From Terriglobia bacterium (GTDB lineage: Bacteria; Acidobacteriota; Terriglobia; Terriglobales; Acidobacteriaceae), in assembly GCA_020073215.1 (NCBI GenBank), contig JAIQFO010000019.1, positions 25,255 through 89,254 of the forward strand: DNA of 64,000 bases. Direction: 5' to 3'. A model generated the notes under the pieces. That model was not told where the DNA came from and made no database searches. It saw only the letters and a program-made list of their open reading frames with translations. Numbering within the stretch: position 1 is the first letter of the stretch; every line of letters begins with the position of its first letter. Both the position numbers and the translations under genes were made by a program. Below are positions 17,965 through 27,744 of the stretch, piece by piece.

Positions 17965-17991
17965 CGCCGCAACGGCGTGTAGAGTCATACG

Positions 17992-18048
17992 GTGGAGGGA
18001 CGGGCGTCTCGCCCGTCCAGCCGGGCGAGGACGCCCGGCCCTCCCTCC
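17992..18048. repeat. Family C palindromic repeat
   Basis: GC-rich inverted repeat between asnB 1 and the flippase gene: GGACGGGCG-TCT-CGCCCGTCC, then CCGGGCG-AGGA-CGCCCGG, and a closing CCCTCCCTCC that pairs with the opening GGAGGGA. Related copies lie near 30582 and 55949. Confidence 0.75.
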
Positions 18049-18077
18049 GAAAAGTAATTCGTAAACAGGATGGGTTA

Positions 18078-19499
18078 TTGAGCGTTTCTAAGTCCCTATT
18101 GCGTTATGGAGGGTTTGTAGTCTCGCAGACTACTGCCCGCGTTGTGGGCAGCATACTCACGGCCGCCACCTTTCCGTTTCTGGTGCGGCGCCTTGGTGTC
18201 GATATCTATGGGCTGTGGAGCTACGTGGTTGCGGTGTGCGGCTTCACGGGACTCATAGCGAACCCGGGCCTTACCAGTTATGCCGCCCAGCAAGTGGCGG
18301 CTCGGCGCCAGGCGGCGTTTGAGACCGTTTCCGATGTCTTAGTGCTGCGCGTTCTGGCCAGTGCGGTTGCAGCGGTTGCGGTTCTGGTGGTTGCAAAATT
18401 TGAAGTCCGGCCGGATGTCCGCTTCCTTCTCGCCGGGTATGGAGTGGCTTCGGTATTAATCAGCGGTCTGTCGTTAGACTACCTGTTGTTCTCGCTGGAA
18501 TTCTTCCACGTTCAAGCCTTCGTTTCGATCCTGCAGCAAAGTCTGTATGCCGCCGTCATTTTTACCATGGTGCGATCTCCTAAGGACGTGATCTGGGTGC
18601 CCGTCGGTGTTGTGGGTTCTGCGCTCTCGACCAACCTGATTGCTTGGATAGTCCTGTGGCGGCAGGGATATCGATTCCGGTTTTCCATCGCCCCGCGCCG
18701 TTGGGCCGTGATCCTGGTACCAAGTCTGCATTATGCGGGATCTTCACTGATGTCAAATCTGTATCATCGCAGTGGACACATCGCGGTTCGATGGTATCTC
18801 GGCGAACATGCCCTGGGCTTGTATGCCGCCGCCACGCGATTGGCCGATGTGCTGCGCAACTTTCTCTCGGTTCCCCAGGGCGTCTTGATGCCAAGAATGG
18901 CCTTACACGCCAATTCCGCCGAGAGGTTTCCCCGGCTTACAAGGCTCGCAGCTTCCATTCTGGTTTGGTTCGGAGTTCCATTGACGGTGGGCGGCGTTGT
19001 AACCGCGCCCGTGGTGATCCCTTGGCTGCTCGGCGCCCAGTTTCAGCAGGCGGTGCACGCGTTTCAATGGGTCGCCCCGTACGTAATTACGGCGCCAACC
19101 GCGGCACTGTTTGCGGGGACAATTCTCTTCGCCATGGGCCGCCATCGGGCTTATTTCCTGTCCACGCTGGCTGGAGCGGTCACGGCCGTAGCTCTTAATC
19201 TGATCCTGCCGCCCTTGTTCGGTATTGCCGGAGCCTGTGTGGCCTTCGTGTTGGGCGAGGCGGGAGTTGTGCTTTGCGCATTCTTGCTCTGTCCGCCGGA
19301 GGTGCGGGCTGCCGCGATGAGCCCGCTGCTAGGGGTTGCCATGATCTGCAGTCTGTTTATGGGCGCGGTTTTGTGGGCGGCGCTTCCAAGGCACCTACCC
19401 CCAGTCGTCTTGATAGGTCTGGGGTGCGCGGCCTATGCGATCAGTTGGGCTGGCATTGGCCGCAATCTGCTGAAAAGGGAAGTCGAAGGTTTAGCATGA
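18078..19499 (+). CDS. Wzx-like polysaccharide flippase
   Basis: Polytopic inner-membrane protein of 473 aa with hydrophobic segments along its whole length, typical of the MATE/Wzx (polysaccharide transport) superfamily. It should flip lipid-linked repeat units to the periplasm. Family-like features are the N-terminal GGFVVSQTTARVVGSILTA, LVRRLGVDIYGLWSY and the charged loop around RHRAYFLS. The start is TTG, with AGGA about 7 nt upstream; no in-frame ATG is near. It begins about 30 bp after the family C repeat and overlaps the methyltransferase start. Confidence 0.82.
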   Translation: MSVSKSLLRYGGFVVSQTTARVVGSILTAATFPFLVRRLGVDIYGLWSYVVAVCGFTGLIANPGLTSYAAQQVAARRQAAFETVSDVLVLRVLASAVAAVAVLVVAKFEVRPDVRFLLAGYGVASVLISGLSLDYLLFSLEFFHVQAFVSILQQSLYAAVIFTMVRSPKDVIWVPVGVVGSALSTNLIAWIVLWRQGYRFRFSIAPRRWAVILVPSLHYAGSSLMSNLYHRSGHIAVRWYLGEHALGLYAAATRLADVLRNFLSVPQGVLMPRMALHANSAERFPRLTRLAASILVWFGVPLTVGGVVTAPVVIPWLLGAQFQQAVHAFQWVAPYVITAPTAALFAGTILFAMGRHRAYFLSTLAGAVTAVALNLILPPLFGIAGACVAFVLGEAGVVLCAFLLCPPEVRAAAMSPLLGVAMICSLFMGAVLWAALPRHLPPVVLIGLGCAAYAISWAGIGRNLLKREVEGLA

Positions 19500-20248
19500 C
19501 GCTCAACGCGGGGTCGAATGACGCTCGACGATCCGATGTTCACCGATCTGATGTCCGGAGATCTATGACCGAACCCCGGGACAGCGGCATGGATCTGGTC
19601 CGGCCCTCATTGCGAGATTTTACTTATTTAGACTGTCGACGCCGGGCTGAACTGATCGCCGAGCAGGCAGCGAAACTCTCTCCAGTGCACAGCCTTTTGG
19701 ATGTGGGAGGAAAGGGGAAACCCTACGCATGCTTTTTCGCCGGCCGCGTAGCCCATCATTATGTGCTGGACGTTGCGCCCGCGTACTCCGTGGATGTCGT
19801 CGGCGATGCTCGCATCATGCCGTTTTCCGATGCGTCGATGGATGTTGTCCTGGCGACTCAGGTTCTCGAGCACATCCCCGATCCGATTGCCGTGATCGGC
19901 GAAATTCGACGAGTGCTGAAACCCGGCGGCACCCTCTTGCTGAGTGTTCCGTCTATCTTCCCGCAGCACGGTTCGCCCGGCGATTACTGGAGGTACATGC
20001 CCCAGGGCCTGGAATGGATCTTGCGCGATTTTCATAGCGTGAATGTCAGGGGCGAAGCGGGGACGGTCCCCAGCGTTTTTCTCGTGGTCAACGTGTACCT
20101 GCAGTTGCTCACCGGCCCTTGGCCCTGGCTGCAACAATTGCTGCGGTGGACCGTCTGCCCCTTGAACAATTTGGCGGGACTGCTGGCGGGCAAGGTTTAC
20201 CGGGGGAACCAGTTCGCCAGCAATTACTTCGTGGTGGCGGTGCGCTAG
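19496..20248 (+). CDS. SAM-dependent methyltransferase (type 11)
   Basis: About 250 aa if started at the ATG overlapping the flippase stop (ATGA); an ATG at 19565 is an alternative. Class I methyltransferase motifs are LLDVGGKGKPYA (motif I), VVGDARIMPFSDASMDVVLATQVLEHI and VLKPGGTLLLSVPSIFP. The conserved PGDYWRYMPQGLEWIL stretch is common in methyltransferases of glycan loci. It probably methylates a sugar or precursor; the target is unknown. The N-terminal 25 residues are Arg/Ser/Asp-rich and probably disordered. Confidence 0.82.
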   Translation: MTLNAGSNDARRSDVHRSDVRRSMTEPRDSGMDLVRPSLRDFTYLDCRRRAELIAEQAAKLSPVHSLLDVGGKGKPYACFFAGRVAHHYVLDVAPAYSVDVVGDARIMPFSDASMDVVLATQVLEHIPDPIAVIGEIRRVLKPGGTLLLSVPSIFPQHGSPGDYWRYMPQGLEWILRDFHSVNVRGEAGTVPSVFLVVNVYLQLLTGPWPWLQQLLRWTVCPLNNLAGLLAGKVYRGNQFASNYFVVAVR

Positions 20249-20289
20249 AATCAGTTTTTCTGTTCTGCACGAAATCAGGGCGTGATCGA

Positions 20290-21282
20290 GTGGGATTGAA
20301 TCCGAAGCGGATCTTACTGACGGGTGGCGCGGGTTTCATTGGATCCCACGTAGCCGAGGCGCTGATCCGCCGCGGGACGAAATTGTCCATCGTCGACAAC
20401 CTCGACGATTTCTACGCTCCCAGCCGCAAGCGGCTCAACCTGCAGGAAATTCTCAACACTGGAAGTTACGATTTCTTCGAAGCGGACGTGCGGGATATGG
20501 GGGCGCTGCGAAAGATTGCGGAGCGCGTCCAACCTGAGATCGTGATTCATCTCGCCGCTCGCGCCGGCGTGCGCCCTTCGATTGCGCAGCCCGCCCTGTA
20601 CGAAAGTGTGAACGTCGCGGGGACCGTGAACCTCCTGGAAATCGCGCGCGAGTTCAAAGTGCAGCGCGTGATCTTTGGCTCGTCGAGTTCCGTGTACGGC
20701 ATATCCAACTCCGTTCCTTTTTGCGAAGACGACCTCAAGACTCGCCCCATCTCGCCCTACGCGGCAACGAAACTTGCGGCCGAGTTGATGTGTTACACCT
20801 ACACGCACCTGTATGGTTTGACGACCCTCTGCTTAAGGTTCTTTACCGTTTACGGTCCGCGGCAAAGGCCCGATCTGGCGATCCACAAGTTCACTCGCCT
20901 CATCGAGTCGGGAAAGCCCATACCGGTTTACGGGGACGGTTCGATGGGCCGCGACTATACCTATGTTGACGATACCGTTGCCGGAGTACTTGCCTCTCTC
21001 GACTACGTGCCGCAATCAACCCTGCCCTTCGAGATCTTCAATTTGGGAAACTCCCACCCGGTCCGCCTGGCAGAGTTGATTGCGTTGCTGGAGTCCGCAA
21101 CCGGAAAGAAAGCGCTGCAGGAACGCTTGCCCGATCAACCCGGAGACGTCCCCATCACCTGGGCGAATATCGACAAAGCAAAACGCATGCTGGGCTATTC
21201 CCCGAAGACGTCCATGGAACAAGGTCTGCGGCACTTTGTTGCCTGGTATCGCTCGACCCTGAGGGGCAGCGGCCAGGGGTGA
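20290..21282 (+). CDS. NAD-dependent nucleotide-sugar epimerase
   Basis: Extended SDR of about 330 aa with GTG start at 20290; the frame is open upstream but homology begins at RILLTGGAGFIGSHVAEAL. It has FFEADVRDM, HLAARAGVRPSIAQP, FGSSSSVYG and the catalytic Y-x-x-x-K in SPYAATKLAAELM. RFFTVYGPRQRPDLAIHKF and YGDGSMGRDYTYVDDTV follow. These are typical of UDP-glucuronate 4-epimerases and close relatives. That would fit a uronate-containing glycan, but GalE- or RmlB-like alternatives cannot be excluded. Confidence 0.83.
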   Translation: MGLNPKRILLTGGAGFIGSHVAEALIRRGTKLSIVDNLDDFYAPSRKRLNLQEILNTGSYDFFEADVRDMGALRKIAERVQPEIVIHLAARAGVRPSIAQPALYESVNVAGTVNLLEIAREFKVQRVIFGSSSSVYGISNSVPFCEDDLKTRPISPYAATKLAAELMCYTYTHLYGLTTLCLRFFTVYGPRQRPDLAIHKFTRLIESGKPIPVYGDGSMGRDYTYVDDTVAGVLASLDYVPQSTLPFEIFNLGNSHPVRLAELIALLESATGKKALQERLPDQPGDVPITWANIDKAKRMLGYSPKTSMEQGLRHFVAWYRSTLRGSGQG

Positions 21283-21349
21283 GTATATGGGACTCAGTGG
21301 TCTGCCCATGTCGCCGGTGGCTGAGGCGGCATCGCGGGGAAGATCGAAG

Positions 21350-22525
21350 ATGAGCAGGCGGCTGGTAATCCTCACGGAGATCATTTCCCCCTACCGCATC
21401 CCGGTTTTCAACGTGCTGGCGCAACGAGCGGAATTGGATCTCCACGTAATTTTCCTGGCAGAGACGGATGAGACACTTCGTCAATGGCGCGTCTACAGGA
21501 ACGAAATCCGTTTTTCGCATCAGGTTCTGCCCTCTTGGCGGTGGCGCGCGGGAAAAAACAGTCTCCTGATCAACCGGGGATTGTGGTCCGCGTTAAACCA
21601 GGTGAGCCCGCAGGTTGTCATTTGCGGCGGATACAGCTACGCTGCTTCCTGGGAAGCGCTGCTGTGGGCACGGCGCCACAAGGTTGAATTCGTATTGTGG
21701 TCGGAGAGCAACAGCCAGGACGCTCGCCGGGGACGCGCATGGGTGGAACACCTGAAGGCTTATTTCTTGAGGCACTGTGACCGATTTGTAGTGCCAGGAA
21801 AAGCTTCCTTCGACTATCTCAGATCGCTGGGGTCTCCGGCCGCCAGCATTTTGACTGCGCCTAACGCCGTCGATAACCGTTTCTTTGCGACCCAGGCCGA
21901 GGCCACGAGGGCCCGGGCAACCGAATTTCGAGAGAAACTGAAACTGCCCTTGCGGTTTGTTCTCTTTGTGGGACGTCTGGTGCCGGAAAAAGGTGTTTTT
22001 GATCTGCTCGAAGCCTATGCCAAGCTGGAGAGCGGCTTGCGATCCGAGGTGGGTTTGGTATTTGCGGGCGATGGTGTTTGCCGCGAGGAACTGGCGCGAC
22101 GGGCGAAACGCATCAGCCCGGGAGACGTTTGCTTTCCGGGATTCGCGCAGCGGGAAGATCTGGCGGGTCTCTATGTGCTCGCGGAAACCTTGGTTCTTCC
22201 GACGCACACCGACACCTGGGGCTTGGTGGTGAACGAAGCAATGGCGTGCGGGCTTCCGATTATTGTGAGCAGTGTCGCGGGGTGTTCGTCCGACCTGGTC
22301 GAAGACGGGTGGAATGGTTATGTCGTGCCTCCGCGAGATGCCGGGAGACTCAGCGTGGCGATCGATGTTCTTCTGCGGCAACCTGAGCTCAGACGACGGA
22401 TGAGCGCGCGCAGCTCGGAACGAATTCGAGACTACTCGCCGGAAGCATGCGCCGATGGTCTGGCCGCGGCCGCGATCTTTCCTCCGACCTCTGCTCCGAC
22501 CTCTGCCGCTACGAGGGTTCGATGA
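21350..22525 (+). CDS. Glycosyltransferase family 4
   Basis: About 391 aa from ATG 21350 (MSRRLVILTEIISPYRIPVF), preceded by GGGGAAGA; an ATG at 21287 would add 21 residues with no homology signal. The C-terminal Rossmann domain has FVLFVGRLVPEKGVFDLLEAYAKL (split signature of GT4 enzymes), LVFAGDGVCREE, VCFPGFAQREDLAGLY and VLPTHTDTWGLVVNEAMACG. A retaining GT-B enzyme on the cytosolic face. Its stop overlaps the next start (ATGA). Sugar specificity is unknown. Confidence 0.85.
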   Translation: MSRRLVILTEIISPYRIPVFNVLAQRAELDLHVIFLAETDETLRQWRVYRNEIRFSHQVLPSWRWRAGKNSLLINRGLWSALNQVSPQVVICGGYSYAASWEALLWARRHKVEFVLWSESNSQDARRGRAWVEHLKAYFLRHCDRFVVPGKASFDYLRSLGSPAASILTAPNAVDNRFFATQAEATRARATEFREKLKLPLRFVLFVGRLVPEKGVFDLLEAYAKLESGLRSEVGLVFAGDGVCREELARRAKRISPGDVCFPGFAQREDLAGLYVLAETLVLPTHTDTWGLVVNEAMACGLPIIVSSVAGCSSDLVEDGWNGYVVPPRDAGRLSVAIDVLLRQPELRRRMSARSSERIRDYSPEACADGLAAAAIFPPTSAPTSAATRVR

Positions 22526-23946
22526 ATTCTTTGAGACCGCTGCAATGGGTGGGCATCGGGCTGGGCTTGTGCCTGGCGATCTATTTTGCTTATTCCCACT
22601 TGGACTACTTCGGCAGCGTTTCCTTCCTGGGCGGAATCCTGCTACTGGAGATAATCGTCATCACCATCTGGAGATATGATCAGCGTTTCTTTGTTCTCCT
22701 GATGATCGCATTTCTCTGGGCCGGTATGCATGTTCCCATGGAAGGCGCGTGGACCTCTGGACGCTGGGTGGTGCTGGTCGCGGGGGCAGCGGTGGGCTGC
22801 ATTGCTTGGATGAGAACTCCCCGGAAACCTTTCGGAGTGTTTCATCTGATCGCTTTCTTCTGCATCTGCACGGCCTTTGTCTCGGCCACCGTTTCTCCGT
22901 TTCTCCAGATGGCGTCGCTCAAGGCTTTGAGCCTGCTCCTTCTTTTTCTGTATTGTGCTTCGGGAGCCCGCTTGGCCGTTCTCGGCCGGGAAGATCGTTT
23001 TTTCCATGGTCTGCTCTGGGGAAGTGAAATCGCAGTCTATGTCACGGCCATCTGCTATTTCGGGCTGGGCGAAAGCATTTGGGGTAATCCCAATTCCCTC
23101 GGCGCGTCGATGAGCGTCGGCGTGTTTCCCATCTTGTTGTGGGGATGGTTCACCAGCGATGTTCCCGGGGTGAGGCTGCGCAGGCTGATCGCGCTACTTC
23201 TTTGCGCGTACCTGGTTAGTTTCAGCATGGCACGTGCGGGGATGGTTGCGGTAGTGCTCGTTACCCTCGTCTTTTGTGTTTGCCTGCAGCAGTACAAATT
23301 ACTGGTGAAGACGGCGGCGCTGGTTCTGGTCCTGATTGCCGTGACTGGGATGTTCGCTCCCGGAAAATTAGACGAGACGCTCAGGGACACGAAAGACGCC
23401 GTGCTCTACAAGCGGCACAAGGAAGGGGGGATGCTGGGTTCGCGGCGAACTCCTTGGGAAAAGTCGATCGCCACCATCAAAGAGCATCCGCTGTTCGGAA
23501 CGGGATATGGCACGAGCCCGACGGGCGAGGATCCCGGATTGTCGTTTGGAACTGTTAATTCAAACGCCGCGACAAATCGCGAGCACGGCAGCAGTTACAT
23601 GACGATCGCAGAGTGGGTGGGTCTGTTGGGTGGCCTTCCTTTCGTTGCGCTCCTGGCCGTGACGGTGTCGAACGTCTGGAAGGTGTGCGTCGCGATGCGC
23701 CGGACCCGCGACCCACGCCATTACTCGATCCCGCTGGCCATGCTGGTGATAGCGGGCCTGGCTCACGCCAGTTTCGAAGATTGGCTCTTCGCCGTGGGTT
23801 ATTATCTCTGCGTGTATTTTTGGTTTTTTGCGTTCCTGCTCCCGGACCTTATTCCTGGTGCGGTGACGGTTCCAGGAACCGTCGTGGTCTCCAGAGCTTC
23901 CCGTCAGCCCGCAGCCGGTTTGGGAGCCGTCGTGTCCGGCCGATGA
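22522..23946 (+). CDS. O-antigen polymerase/ligase-like membrane protein
   Basis: Polytopic membrane protein of 474 aa, starting at ATG 22522 (MNSLRPLQW). Long hydrophobic segments span the N-terminal 280 residues. A periplasmic-type loop follows, with GSRRTPWEKSIATIKEHPLFGTGYG and NREHGSSYMTIAEWVGLLGG, the region where Wzy_C/WaaL proteins carry their catalytic Arg and His. It is the best candidate for polymerising or transferring the flipped repeat unit. Between a glycosyltransferase upstream and another downstream, with 4-bp overlaps on both sides. Confidence 0.82.
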   Translation: MNSLRPLQWVGIGLGLCLAIYFAYSHLDYFGSVSFLGGILLLEIIVITIWRYDQRFFVLLMIAFLWAGMHVPMEGAWTSGRWVVLVAGAAVGCIAWMRTPRKPFGVFHLIAFFCICTAFVSATVSPFLQMASLKALSLLLLFLYCASGARLAVLGREDRFFHGLLWGSEIAVYVTAICYFGLGESIWGNPNSLGASMSVGVFPILLWGWFTSDVPGVRLRRLIALLLCAYLVSFSMARAGMVAVVLVTLVFCVCLQQYKLLVKTAALVLVLIAVTGMFAPGKLDETLRDTKDAVLYKRHKEGGMLGSRRTPWEKSIATIKEHPLFGTGYGTSPTGEDPGLSFGTVNSNAATNREHGSSYMTIAEWVGLLGGLPFVALLAVTVSNVWKVCVAMRRTRDPRHYSIPLAMLVIAGLAHASFEDWLFAVGYYLCVYFWFFAFLLPDLIPGAVTVPGTVVVSRASRQPAAGLGAVVSGR

Positions 23947-25124
23947 TCAAATTGTTTATCAATGGCCTAGCCGCGAGTGCCGGCGGTGGCCTTACTTATC
24001 TGCGCAATGTGATTCCTCATCTTGCGCGGAGACCCGATTGCGAAACCACGGTTCTGTTGAATTCGGAAATGTGCCGGGAATCTGGGGAATTGCCCAATAT
24101 TTCCTTCGTGGAAGAATCGGAAAACTTCGGGGCTTTCCGGCGCTTCGTTCGTGAGCAAACGGTGCTCCCGAAACTGATCCGGCGAAGCGGAGCCGAGGTC
24201 TTGATTTCCGCGGGCAACTTCGCGCTCTGGAACTCTCCCGTCCCCCAAATACTCCTGTCTCGTAACTCGCTCTATACTTCCCGCGATTTCCTCCGCGACG
24301 TTCGTGCTCGCGGAGACTATGCGATATGGACGGACACTTTAGTCAAGGGCTGGCTGGCACGCCGGTCCATAAGTTGCGCCGACATCACTGTTGCCCCAAG
24401 TGAAGCCTTTGCCCAGGAACTTAGCCAGTGGAGTGGCAAGAAGGTGCTTGCGGTGCACCATGGATTTGACCCGGACGCATTTACCAGCGATGCAGCGCCA
24501 TTGCCATCGGCCGCGAAGGCCCAGCTTGAGCAAGCGAAAGACGCTCTCCGCCTGCTTTTTGTGAGCCACTACAATTACTACCGGAATTTCGAGACGTTAT
24601 TCCGGGCAATGCCCATCTTGAGCAGCCGTCTCCAGGGAAAGAAGGTGAAACTATTTCTTACCTGCCGCCTGAATTCGAGCGAGAATCCGGGCACCTATCG
24701 CGCCGAGTCTGCGGCCTCGCTCGCCCACAATCTTCAGGGAAGCGGAAATATCATAGAGCTCGGAACCATTCCCTATCACGCGCTGCATCACCTCTATCGC
24801 GCCTGCCACATCTACGTAACCCCGGCTTATGCCGAATCCTTTGCTCATCCGCTGATCGAGTCGATGTCGAGTGGATTGCCTGTAGTGGCTTCGGATTTGC
24901 CGGTGCATCGTGAAATCTGCCGCGATGCCGCAATTTATTTTCCTCGCTTCTCTCCGGATGCACTGGCGGAACAAGTAATGCGAATTCAAGACTCACCGGA
25001 GTTGGCGGAAACGCTCTCGCACAATGGTCGGTTGCGCGCCCGCGACTTCAGTTGGAGCGAGCATGTGGAACGCCTGCTGGGTCTGGCCCAGCAACTGGTG
25101 CGATCCGAGAGTCAGCGAAATTGA
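23943..25124 (+). CDS. Glycosyltransferase family 4
   Basis: 393 aa from ATG 23943 (MIKLFINGLAASAGGGLTYL). The glycine-rich N-terminal loop is typical of GT4 acceptor domains. The donor domain has LLFVSHYNYYRNFETLF, IIELGTIPYHALHHLYRACHIYVTP and ESFAHPLIESMSSGLPVVASD, containing the usual E-x7-E. It ends about 50 bp before a convergent methyltransferase gene, so this is the last gene of the first large + strand run. Specificity is unknown. Confidence 0.85.
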   Translation: MIKLFINGLAASAGGGLTYLRNVIPHLARRPDCETTVLLNSEMCRESGELPNISFVEESENFGAFRRFVREQTVLPKLIRRSGAEVLISAGNFALWNSPVPQILLSRNSLYTSRDFLRDVRARGDYAIWTDTLVKGWLARRSISCADITVAPSEAFAQELSQWSGKKVLAVHHGFDPDAFTSDAAPLPSAAKAQLEQAKDALRLLFVSHYNYYRNFETLFRAMPILSSRLQGKKVKLFLTCRLNSSENPGTYRAESAASLAHNLQGSGNIIELGTIPYHALHHLYRACHIYVTPAYAESFAHPLIESMSSGLPVVASDLPVHREICRDAAIYFPRFSPDALAEQVMRIQDSPELAETLSHNGRLRARDFSWSEHVERLLGLAQQLVRSESQRN

Positions 25125-25175
25125 CGTTCCGAGTTCGGGAGGATTGCCCCGATCCGCCAGATTTGCCAGGGCGAT

Positions 25176-26150
25176 TTACTTGGCAGCGGACACGTAAAGG
25201 CTATCGGCGAGGTAGGCCAAGGCTGGCACCCGCCGCGAAAGCCGCTGCAAGTTGTGCGACACGAGAACCAGCGCTTTGTACCGCCAGGGAAATAGCCGCA
25301 AATCGCTGACTTGCGCATTGAGCGAAAAGAAGCCATCCACCTCAACCGAAGCAGGTCCCAGGGCGGTTCCGAACCTGCGCCGCAGTTCCGGAATCGTCCA
25401 GTACCGGACTTCGAAGCCTTTGGTCTCGCGAAAGCCTCGGCGGACCTGATGATAGAGGCAACGGATTCCGAAGACGTTGGGAAGCTGAACCATGCACTGC
25501 CCGCCCTTCCGCAGAACGCGATGAGTTTCCGCCAGCACCGAACCGACATTCTCCTTCGAGAGATGCTGAAGCACACTGTAGGAAAAAACCTGGTCGAAAC
25601 TCGCGTCACGGAAGGGCAGGTAGCGTCCGTCCGCTACCAGGTAAGAGACTTGGATTCCCAACTGCTGCGCTACGCGGCGCGCGGCGCGGATTCCTTTCAG
25701 CGATGGGTCGATCCCAATGGGCCGATAGCCGGAGCGCGCGGCGGCCAGGCACCACCGTCCCCAATTACAACCGATTTCCAGAAACCTTCGGCCATTGCCG
25801 GCGGGAAGTCGAAGCGCAGGTATCGGATATTCGGTAAGGTTGCCCACCAGGTGCTGATATAGGGCGCCGTTGGTGGCGCCGATCACCTCTTTCACAAACG
25901 GATCGATCTCTCCGGGCCGCAACCGGATTTGAGGCGTATTTGGCGCGTCGTCTCGTTCTGCCTCGGCCAGGGCGCGACTTCCCTCATAATGCGTTTGCTC
26001 GGCTTCCGAAACGAGCAGGATCGGGATGCCATCCAGGATTCGGTAACGGTGACTCGAGGGACACAACAGCCAATCACCTTCCCGGCGAAGATCCTGCTTG
26101 TCCCGCGGACACACTACGAATTGCAGGAGTTCTTCGTCAAGCGGTTGCAT
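25176..26150 (-). CDS. Methyltransferase with N-terminal Trm112-like zinc segment
   Basis: About 324 aa, the only minus-strand gene inside the locus. ATG 26150 (MQPLDEELLQ) is preferred to ATG 26195 because homology starts there. Residues about 10-45 are Trm112-like (FVVCPRDKQDL, WLLCPSSHRYRILDGIPILL), a short segment often fused in front of methyltransferases. The class I core has FLEIGCNWGRWCLAAARSGY, PIGIDPSLKG, LPFRDASFDQVFSYSVLQHL and VLRKGGQCMVQLPN. It probably methylates a glycan or lipid precursor. It is convergent with the preceding glycosyltransferase and divergent from the next. Confidence 0.78.
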   Translation of the reverse strand: MQPLDEELLQFVVCPRDKQDLRREGDWLLCPSSHRYRILDGIPILLVSEAEQTHYEGSRALAEAERDDAPNTPQIRLRPGEIDPFVKEVIGATNGALYQHLVGNLTEYPIPALRLPAGNGRRFLEIGCNWGRWCLAAARSGYRPIGIDPSLKGIRAARRVAQQLGIQVSYLVADGRYLPFRDASFDQVFSYSVLQHLSKENVGSVLAETHRVLRKGGQCMVQLPNVFGIRCLYHQVRRGFRETKGFEVRYWTIPELRRRFGTALGPASVEVDGFFSLNAQVSDLRLFPWRYKALVLVSHNLQRLSRRVPALAYLADSLYVSAAK

Positions 26151-26331
26151 CGGGAGCCCGATCACAAACCTATTGCCGGCCGCAGTGCCTGTCAATTGGG
26201 AATTGAGGTCCCGCGCACCGGACGGGCGCGCTGCGGGAGCCGTGAACTCTGTACTATACTGGCGTTCCTACTCTTTGTGCGCGGCCTGGATTTGATTGGA
26301 CGAAGTTTCTGTTTGGAGATGAAAGCCAAAG

Positions 26332-27534
26332 TTGAATCCGAACATTGCGCATCCAGGCGATAGATTGGGGGCCGCGGAGGTGGGTTCAACGCTGCACGTT
26401 TTGACGCTCACCCCGTTTTTTCCGTCGGACCAAAATGAGGTGAGCGGCTGCTTCGTTGCGGAGCCGATCAAGCGGCTTGAACAGTTCGGCGTTGACTCCA
26501 GCGTGATTGCAGCATCCCCCATTCACTATCCTCGAAAACATCCGAGTTCAACGGCTGCGGCAGAGTGGGTGCGATATCCACAAGTCCCCGGAAATCTCGG
26601 GCTCTCCAGCGCCGGGAAGCTGCTCTACGCCCGCCTCCTCGGGCAAGTACGGAAGCTGCACGCCGCGAAGCCGATTGATGTGATCCACGCTCATGCGGCC
26701 CTGCCCTGCGGGCACGCGGCCGCGTTGCTTTTCCGGCGTTTGAATATTCCGTTCGTGATTACGCTCCACGGGCTGGATGTATTCAACACCTGCTTTCTTG
26801 GTGGACGTCCGGCGGCTTGGCGGCGACAGGTTTCCGTGGACGTTTACCGTGCAAGCCGGACCGTAATCTGCATCAGCGGAAAAGTGCAGGAAATTCTGAA
26901 GGGCGGAACGCCGGAGGCCAGCAGCACCGTCGTGTATAACGGTGTAAATCCCAGTCTCTTTTCACCGAATCTCGCCAAGGGGGGAGAATTCGATCCGGAG
27001 ATTCTGATCGTCGGCAACCTGCTGCGCAGCAAAGGCCACGAATTAGTTTTGCGGGCACTCGGAAATCTCAGGTTTTCTTTCCCCAAGCTTCGCTGCCGCA
27101 TCATTGGAGAGGGTCCGGATCGCGCCCAGTTTGAGAGCTTGGTGCGCGAATTGGGCCTCGGACAGCAAGTGCAGTTCGCCGGTCGTCAGAGCCGGGCCGA
27201 AGTGGCGGAGGCCATGCGACGCTGCTCCGTATTCGTATTGCCCAGCGGCAATGAGGGCTTGGGATGCGTGTACCTGGAAGCCATGTCATCCGGCAAGCCG
27301 GTGATTGGCTGCCGAGGGCAGGGAATTGAGGAGGTGATTGAGCACGGCAAGAATGGCTGGCTTATCCCCGTGGATGGACTCGCACAACTTGAGCAGGGGC
27401 TTTCCGCTTTACTCGCGTCGCCCGAACTGTGCGCGCGCATCGGAACGGCCGCGCGCCAGACGATCCTGGAAAAGTTGACCCTATCGCATCAAGCGCAACA
27501 GCTCGCTAAAATTTACCGCCGAGCCATCGCCTAA
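26332..27534 (+). CDS. Glycosyltransferase family 4
   Basis: About 400 aa. The frame opens with TTG at 26332; TTG 26365 and GTG 26380 (then STLHVLTLTPFFPS) are alternative starts, the last closest to where homology begins. Features are VIHAHAALPCGHAAALL, FVITLHGLDVFN, VVYNGVNPSLFSP, ILIVGNLLRSKGHELVL, CRIIGEGPDRAQFE and VFVLPSGNEGLGCVYLEAMS. It is divergent from the methyltransferase, so the 180-bp gap between them probably holds two promoters. Substrate unknown. Confidence 0.83.
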   Translation: MNPNIAHPGDRLGAAEVGSTLHVLTLTPFFPSDQNEVSGCFVAEPIKRLEQFGVDSSVIAASPIHYPRKHPSSTAAAEWVRYPQVPGNLGLSSAGKLLYARLLGQVRKLHAAKPIDVIHAHAALPCGHAAALLFRRLNIPFVITLHGLDVFNTCFLGGRPAAWRRQVSVDVYRASRTVICISGKVQEILKGGTPEASSTVVYNGVNPSLFSPNLAKGGEFDPEILIVGNLLRSKGHELVLRALGNLRFSFPKLRCRIIGEGPDRAQFESLVRELGLGQQVQFAGRQSRAEVAEAMRRCSVFVLPSGNEGLGCVYLEAMSSGKPVIGCRGQGIEEVIEHGKNGWLIPVDGLAQLEQGLSALLASPELCARIGTAARQTILEKLTLSHQAQQLAKIYRRAIA

Positions 27535-27634
27535 GGGCCGCCTGAGTGGTCTGCCAATCGCAATGGCGCTCAACTCACTGCTTTATAATGACGGTCGTCC
27601 CTAGCCGCCTGTGGTGCAAGTAAGATTTGTATCA

Positions 27635-27690
27635 GGGTATGCCTTCAGGCATACCGTAAGTGCTGTATTAGGAGCGCGCCTTTAGGCGCT
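27635..27690. repeat. Two short palindromes
   Basis: In the 210-bp gap before the next methyltransferase: GGGTATGCC-TTCA-GGCATACC at 27635 and AGCGCGCC-TTT-AGGCGCT at 27673. Both look like REP-type hairpins. Neither has a downstream T-run, so they are not typical terminators. Confidence 0.6.
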
Positions 27691-27744
27691 GGTTGTGGAC
27701 GCTGGAATTTCACGACAGCTTCTAGCGGTCGTCGTCACCGGAGG

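Noticed and set aside
27635..27690. Rho-independent terminator after the glycosyltransferase gene
   Set aside because: The hairpins lack a following T-run and match the REP-like palindromes found elsewhere.
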